From: Exobacillus caeni
GTDB taxonomy: Bacteria; Bacillota; Bacilli; Bacillales; Guptibacillaceae
Direction of reading: 5' to 3'
Assembly: GCF_005747095.1 (NCBI RefSeq)
Contig: NZ_SWLG01000002.1
Span: 119,866 to 183,865, forward strand
DNA length: 64,000 nt
Of this stretch, positions 59,856 through 64,000 are shown piece by piece. The position numbers and the translations under genes were made by a program. Positions within the stretch are counted from its first letter, which is position 1. Every line of letters starts with the position of its first letter. The notes beneath the pieces are model-generated. The model was not told the origin of the DNA and ran no database searches. It worked only from the letters and a program-made list of their open reading frames with translations.

Positions 59856-61205
59856 ATGGCAATAGAAATATTCATGCCCAAATTAAGCAGTACGATGGAA
59901 GTTGGAACCCTTCTTCAATGGTTCAAGGAGGAAGGCGATCCAGTGGAAATCGGTGAGCCTTTGTTTGAAATAATGACTGACAAAATCAACATCGAAGTGG
60001 AAGCATATGAAGAAGGAACATTACTAAAAAAGTATTATGAACCGGATGAAGAAATTCCAGTTAATCAAGTGATCGGCTTTATTGGAGAAGAAAGTGAAGA
60101 GGTTCCTTCAAGTTCTCCAGGTTTATCTTCAGATTCTTCTTCTGACGTTGATGACTCGGAAGACACGAGGGAAGGTGCTGAAGAAAATGTTGCTTCTCAA
60201 CCTTCTGGAGAAGTGGATGTGGAACAAAATGAAAAAGTTCGCGCAACACCTGCAGCAAGGAGAGTAGCAAGAGAAAGAGATCTGCAACTTTCAGCAGTGG
60301 CAGGAAGTGGTCCAAAAGGAAGAGTCCACGAAAAGGATGTTGTTCATTACTCTGAAGAAAACCAGGGGAAGAAAATAACTCCACTGGCTAAAAAGGTTGC
60401 CGAGAATGAACAAGTTTCAGTAGATAATTTAACTGGAACGGGTGCAAACGGTAAAATAGTTAAAGATGATGTTACTGATGCCATCCAGAGTGCAACTGGT
60501 TCAGCTAACACTTCTTCGCCGAAGAAGAAAAAGCTTGCCGGAATGCGTAAAGTGATTGCTGACCGAATGCAAGAAAGCGTTAATACTGCTCCTCATGTTA
60601 CGCTAACTAGTGATATAGACATGACAAAAGTTAAAGAGTTACGCTCTCAACTTCTTCCCACGATCGAAAAGCAGACTGGTCTTCGTTTGTCTTATACTGA
60701 AGTGATCGCAAAAGCAGTGGGTGTCGCCCTGTCACGTTTCCCTTCTGTGAATGCTTCGTTAATTAATAATGAAATCATTTATAACGAAGAAGTGAATGTA
60801 GGGCTGGCAGTTGCAGTTGAAGACGGCTTGATGGTTCCTGTGCTTAAAAAGGTTAATTCCAAAGGCTTATCTACTTTAACGAAAGAAGCAAAAGACATTG
60901 CCAGACGTGCAAGAGAACAGAAGCTTCAATCTGATGAACTAAAAGGAGCGACATTTACAGTTAGCAACCTTGGTATGTATGCGATCGATGCATTCACGCC
61001 AATTATTAACTTGCCAGAAACAGCAATCCTAGGAATAGGGCGGATCCAGGATAAACCTGTTGTCGTTGATCAAACTGTCGAAGTGCGACCAATGATGGCT
61101 GTGAGTCTTTCTTTTGATCATCGGGCGGTAGATGGTGCACCAGCAGCTGCATTTTTGACAGAAGTGAAACGAATTCTTGAGAACCCATTTGAATTATTGG
61201 CATAA
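59856..61205 (+). CDS. acoC: Dihydrolipoamide acyltransferase E2 with two E3-binding domains
   Basis: A 449-residue E2. Lipoyl domain: residues 1-80 with Lys43 in EIMTDKINIEVEA. After an acidic Ser-rich linker come two peripheral subunit-binding domains: RATPAARRVARERDLQLSAV (~129-166) and ITPLAKKVAENEQVSVDNL (~174-210). The catalytic domain (225-449) ends with SFDHRAVDGAPAAAFLTEV, where His and Asp are the active-site pair. Most E2 proteins carry one binding domain, so two is a departure that may let the core hold both E1 and E3. It is 14 bases after the beta subunit. Confidence 0.88.
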   Translation: MAIEIFMPKLSSTMEVGTLLQWFKEEGDPVEIGEPLFEIMTDKINIEVEAYEEGTLLKKYYEPDEEIPVNQVIGFIGEESEEVPSSSPGLSSDSSSDVDDSEDTREGAEENVASQPSGEVDVEQNEKVRATPAARRVARERDLQLSAVAGSGPKGRVHEKDVVHYSEENQGKKITPLAKKVAENEQVSVDNLTGTGANGKIVKDDVTDAIQSATGSANTSSPKKKKLAGMRKVIADRMQESVNTAPHVTLTSDIDMTKVKELRSQLLPTIEKQTGLRLSYTEVIAKAVGVALSRFPSVNASLINNEIIYNEEVNVGLAVAVEDGLMVPVLKKVNSKGLSTLTKEAKDIARRAREQKLQSDELKGATFTVSNLGMYAIDAFTPIINLPETAILGIGRIQDKPVVVDQTVEVRPMMAVSLSFDHRAVDGAPAAAFLTEVKRILENPFELLA

Positions 61206-61217
61206 AGGAGGGCAGGT

Positions 61218-62615
61218 ATGACTAAAACTTATGATTTAACAGTTATCGGCGGAGGTCCAGGAGGTTACGTGGCAGCTTTACAGGCAGCAAATCTTGGTAA
61301 GAGAGTATCCCTAGTAGAGGCAGATTTTCTTGGAGGGACATGCTTAAACAGGGGGTGTATCCCTTCTAAAACACTTTTGAAACATGCTGAAGTGATCGAA
61401 TCAATTGAAAAAGCAAAAGACTGGGGTATCGAAACCGGTGAGCTTACCCTTTCATTTGATAAAATGAAAAAAAGAAAAGACGATGTTATTCAACGTTTGC
61501 GTGGCGGGATTTCCTTTTTAATGAAGCAGGGGAAAATCGATGTCTATCATGGTTTTGGAACGATTGAACATAACAATGCCGTTAAAATCGAATCACCAGA
61601 ACAAAAGGAGACCATTCATGCGGAAAAGATTATTGTTGCTACCGGCTCAACGCCTGCCATTCCTCCGATAGAAGGGCTCGGTGACATACAGTACGATACA
61701 AGTGACACTATCTTTGATATTTCTAAAATACCTGATTCCATTACGATTCTTGGCGGTGGTGTCATCGGGGTTGAATTTGCATGCATTTTTGCCAGTTTGC
61801 AGTCGGAGGTAACTGTGATCGAAATGGCGGATCGAATCGTGCCAAATGAAGATCCTGATGCAGCAAAGGTTCTTTTAAAAGAACTAAAGAAAAAAGGTGT
61901 TCGGGTTCTTACTAATACGAAAGTGGAGCGAGTAGAGGAGTCAGGAAGCAAAAAACTTATCTCCTGTACTGATAAAGGCGGGAACAACCGTGCTGTGGAA
62001 ACAGAATCTCTTCTTGTAAGTGTTGGAAGAAAACCTAATCTGTCTGCAGTACAGAATATTGATCTTGAACAGGATGGACCTTTCTTAAAAGTAAATAATA
62101 AGATGGAAACTAGCCAACCAGGAATATATGCGATAGGAGATGTTGTTGGCGGATATCAGCTTGCCCATGTTGCAAGTGCGGAAGGAATCGTAGCGGCAAA
62201 TAACGCTTGCGGAGAAGAGGAGGAGATTGACTATAAAGTCGTTCCACGGTGTATTTATACATTGCCAGAGATTGCAGGTGTTGGTTTAACCGAACAAGAG
62301 GCAAAAGACAAAGGGATAGCAATTAAAACGGAACGGTTCGATTTAGCCGGGAATGGAAAGGCTATTTCAGTAGGAGAGACATCTGGATTTTCAAAGATTA
62401 TTTATGAAGAGAAGTATGGAGAAATACTTGGTGTAGTATTAGTAGGACCGCATGTTACGGAGATGATTTCAGAAGCATCGGCCTTTATTTTCCTTGAAGG
62501 GACTATTGAGGAAGCGGCAAAAATGATACATCCTCATCCAACTGTCTCAGAGGCTTTTTATGAAAATGCCTCATCCATCTATCAGAAGATAAAACGGCAG
62601 GGTGTTCTCGTTTAG
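61218..62615 (+). CDS. lpdA: Dihydrolipoyl dehydrogenase E3
   Basis: A 465-residue flavoprotein. FAD motif VIGGGPGGYVAALQAANLG, redox cysteines in GGTCLNRGCIPSKT, NAD motif ILGGGVIGVEFACIFA and the C-terminal active-site HPHPTVSEAF are all intact. It reoxidises the dihydrolipoyl groups of the E2. ATG 61218 has AAGGAGGG upstream, 12 bases after the E2 stop. It completes the complex in one operon. Confidence 0.92.
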   Translation: MTKTYDLTVIGGGPGGYVAALQAANLGKRVSLVEADFLGGTCLNRGCIPSKTLLKHAEVIESIEKAKDWGIETGELTLSFDKMKKRKDDVIQRLRGGISFLMKQGKIDVYHGFGTIEHNNAVKIESPEQKETIHAEKIIVATGSTPAIPPIEGLGDIQYDTSDTIFDISKIPDSITILGGGVIGVEFACIFASLQSEVTVIEMADRIVPNEDPDAAKVLLKELKKKGVRVLTNTKVERVEESGSKKLISCTDKGGNNRAVETESLLVSVGRKPNLSAVQNIDLEQDGPFLKVNNKMETSQPGIYAIGDVVGGYQLAHVASAEGIVAANNACGEEEEIDYKVVPRCIYTLPEIAGVGLTEQEAKDKGIAIKTERFDLAGNGKAISVGETSGFSKIIYEEKYGEILGVVLVGPHVTEMISEASAFIFLEGTIEEAAKMIHPHPTVSEAFYENASSIYQKIKRQGVLV

Positions 62616-62666
62616 AGGGTTGCTTGCTATAATAGAAAAAGCAATGTAAATAGAGGCGGGGATAGC

Positions 62667-63620
62667 ATGTTGGATTGGGAAGAACGGCGGCAGTTGGTCA
62701 AAGTGGCGAATCTATACTATTTTGAAGGATTAACACAAAGTCAGGTAGCAAGTAAAATTGGTGTTTCAAGGCCGATTGTTTCAAAGTTACTTCAAAAAGC
62801 AAAAGACGTAGGGATCGTTGAAATATACATCAAAGATGAAAGTGCCCATACAGTCGAATTAGAACAACGAATGGAAGATAGATTTGGCTTAAAGGATGTC
62901 ATTGTGGTACCTACTGCAGGATATTCTGCTGAAAGAAGTAAGAGAGCAGTAGCTCGTGCAGGTGCATATTTTCTTTCAAAAAACTTGAAAGAAGTTAAAA
63001 AGTTAGGGATTTCCTGGGGGACAACCCTTGCCCAGTTAGTAGAAGAATACCCATTTAGCAAACATGAGGATATTAAGATCGTTCCACTTGAGGGTGGAAT
63101 GGGCAGGCAGTATGTTGAAATTCATGCAAATCAACTGGCTTACGAGATGGCAAAAAAGTTTAATGGAAAATGTTCTTATCTGTATGCGCCGGCTATAGTG
63201 GAAACTGAAGAGCTTAAAGAACGTTTAATGGACATGGAAGATATTAAAGCGGTTCTTGAAGAAGGGAAGCAGGTGGACAAGGCACTTATCGGAATTGGCA
63301 ATCCTCATGAAAATTCCACGCTCAAAAAGATCGGCTATCTACAGGATGAGGATATCGACCATTTGCGAGAAACGGGAGCAGTGGGGGATATCGGCTTTCG
63401 TTTCTTTGATGAAAACGGAAACCCGATCAAAGATTCTTTAAACGACAAAGTCATCGGGATTCCATTGGAAGGCCTAAAAGAAATAAAGGAAGTTATTTGT
63501 GTGGTGGAAGGAACCCACAAACTAGAAAGTATTCGGGGAGCTTTGGAAGGAAGCTATCTCGATGTGTTAGTCATCGATGAACCAACTGCATCCCGGCTTT
63601 TGGGGATAAAAGGTAAATAA
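62667..63620 (+). CDS. SorC/DeoR-type sugar-binding transcriptional regulator
   Basis: A 317-residue SorC-family protein. The N-terminal HTH is YYFEGLTQSQVASKIGVSRPIVSKLLQKA, abbreviated LTQSQVASKIGVSRPIVSKL, and the sugar-binding domain has LGISWGTTLAQLVEEYP, VPLEGGMGRQ and DKALIGIGNPHENS. The family senses phosphorylated sugars or polyols. It lies between the dehydrogenase operon and the glucitol PTS gene, and candidate operators with a common inverted repeat precede both of these and the galactitol-type PTS operon. A promoter-like TATAAT lies just upstream of the gene. It is the favoured regulator of all three units. Confidence 0.88.
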   Translation: MLDWEERRQLVKVANLYYFEGLTQSQVASKIGVSRPIVSKLLQKAKDVGIVEIYIKDESAHTVELEQRMEDRFGLKDVIVVPTAGYSAERSKRAVARAGAYFLSKNLKEVKKLGISWGTTLAQLVEEYPFSKHEDIKIVPLEGGMGRQYVEIHANQLAYEMAKKFNGKCSYLYAPAIVETEELKERLMDMEDIKAVLEEGKQVDKALIGIGNPHENSTLKKIGYLQDEDIDHLRETGAVGDIGFRFFDENGNPIKDSLNDKVIGIPLEGLKEIKEVICVVEGTHKLESIRGALEGSYLDVLVIDEPTASRLLGIKGK

Positions 63621-63628
63621 GCTTTTTT

Positions 63629-63666
63629 GATCATGCTAAATGTCCTGCAGCATGGTCTTTTTTTAT
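63629..63666 (+). terminator. Terminator of the SorC-type regulator gene
   Basis: A 9-bp stem GATCATGCT / AGCATGGTC followed by TTTTTTT. Confidence 0.8.
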
Positions 63667-63718
63667 GATATCCAGGCTATTTTGGTTAAATTATGAGTGA
63701 AAAAGAACTAAATATTAT

Positions 63719-63747
63719 TTGACAGTTTAGTTAATTTAGATTATTCT
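63719..63747 (+). promoter_or_regulatory. Promoter of the glucitol-type PTS gene
   Basis: TTGACA and TATTCT with 17 bases between, 136 bases before the start codon. Confidence 0.65.
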
Positions 63748-63759
63748 TAACACATATAA

Positions 63760-63786
63760 ACATATGTTACTAACTAGAACAAATGT
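63760..63786. promoter_or_regulatory. Candidate SorC-type operator, copy D
   Basis: ACATATGTT, nine bases, AACAAATGT. This is the most symmetric copy (eight of nine positions pair) and lies 12 bases after the -10 box. Confidence 0.6.
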
Positions 63787-63842
63787 CACATGAGGGGTAT
63801 TTTGGCACTGAAGTTAGCATATGTTTCTTATTTGCTTCAAAA

Positions 63843-63856
63843 TGAAAGCGCTTAAT
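63843..63856 (+). promoter_or_regulatory. cre-like site upstream of the glucitol PTS gene
   Basis: TGAAAGCGCTTAAT matches the catabolite-response element consensus except for its last two bases. It would link expression to CcpA and HPr-Ser46-P, in keeping with a PTS gene. Confidence 0.5.
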
Positions 63857-63882
63857 TAAAAGGGGAAAGGGGAGAATGAAAA

Positions 63883-64000
63883 ATGGAATGGATTCAATGG
63901 TTTGGTGAACACTTTATCGGCATGTTCAACGCAGGCGGAGAAGTGTTCATGGGTCTGGTGACGGGAATCGTCCCGACGCTTGTCGTGTTGCTGACATTCA
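63883..64000 (+). CDS. srlA: PTS glucitol/sorbitol EIIC component (3' truncated by window edge)
   Basis: The first 39 residues, MEWIQWFGEHFIGMFNAGGE and on through EVFMGLVTGIVPTLVVLLTF, match the start of the glucitol-class EIIC (SrlA/GutA), where a GGEVFMG..TGI.P..... pattern begins the first membrane helix. GGGGAGA lies upstream of the ATG. The gene continues past the right edge. Gene symbol is assigned by this short match, so it is provisional. Confidence 0.75.
   Translation, partial: MEWIQWFGEHFIGMFNAGGEVFMGLVTGIVPTLVVLLTF

Overview
This 64 kb window is chromosomal DNA of a Bacillaceae-type member of the Bacillota. Base composition is AT-leaning. Nearly every gene has a strong AGGAGG-type ribosome binding site, TTG and GTG starts are frequent, promoters are of the housekeeping TTGACA-N17-TATAAT type, and the gene content is typical of Bacillus relatives (TagGH-like exporter, RlmCD-type methyltransferase, MurQ/RpiR cluster, HPr, acetoin-dehydrogenase-like complex). 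The species cannot be named from the sequence alone. No rRNA, tRNA, CRISPR array, intact transposase or prophage was seen.

Layout. (1) 1-16243 is a surface-polysaccharide locus: two glycosyltransferases (the first cut by the left edge), a UDP-ManNAc dehydrogenase, a TagG/TagH-like ABC exporter, a very large helical-repeat plus glycosyltransferase protein, two tandem heparinase II/III-like proteins, an alpha/beta-hydrolase-like protein and two coiled-coil proteins on the minus strand. (2) 16594-20433 holds a LacI regulator with three operators, a sugar isomerase/epimerase, a decayed secreted-peptide fragment and a secreted M14 carboxypeptidase, bordered by palindromic repeats. (3) 20434-21822 is an rRNA (uracil-5) methyltransferase. 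(4) 22216-31784 is a peptidoglycan-salvage operon: AnmK, MurQ, a beta-lactamase-like serine hydrolase, a full five-gene dipeptide/oligopeptide ABC importer and a MurR/RpiR regulator. (5) 32051-50003 is an amino-acid-conjugate island: a regulator with a degenerate GGDEF-like domain, seven M20-type metallohydrolases, a second complete peptide importer and an AbgT transporter. (6) 50157-53886 is mixed: a YidC paralogue, small membrane proteins, a cupin-Nudix fusion and an inositol-monophosphatase-like enzyme. (7) 54082-64000 is a sugar/alditol and acetoin-type region: a galactitol-type PTS (EIIA, EIIB, EIIC), a class II aldolase/epimerase pseudogene with several lesions, a zinc-ribbon protein, HPr, a four-gene 2-oxoacid/acetoin dehydrogenase complex, a SorC-type regulator and the start of a glucitol PTS EIIC.

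Most striking points. A 27-bp imperfect inverted repeat (ACAWATGTT-N9-AACAAATGT) lies just downstream of the -10 box of three promoters in region 7 and is a likely shared operator of the SorC-type protein. The M20 island has two promoter-proximal leaders with a shared TGGCA...CCGAAAA motif, plus a related one on the divergent promoter. Three 50-bp REPIN-like palindromic repeats occur, one inverted relative to the others, with locus-specific duplicated flanks. A muropeptide-type ABC import and salvage operon replaces the usual MurP-type arrangement.

Limits: all functions are read from motifs and gene context. No database search, alignment or folding was run. Starts were chosen by ribosome binding site and family length.
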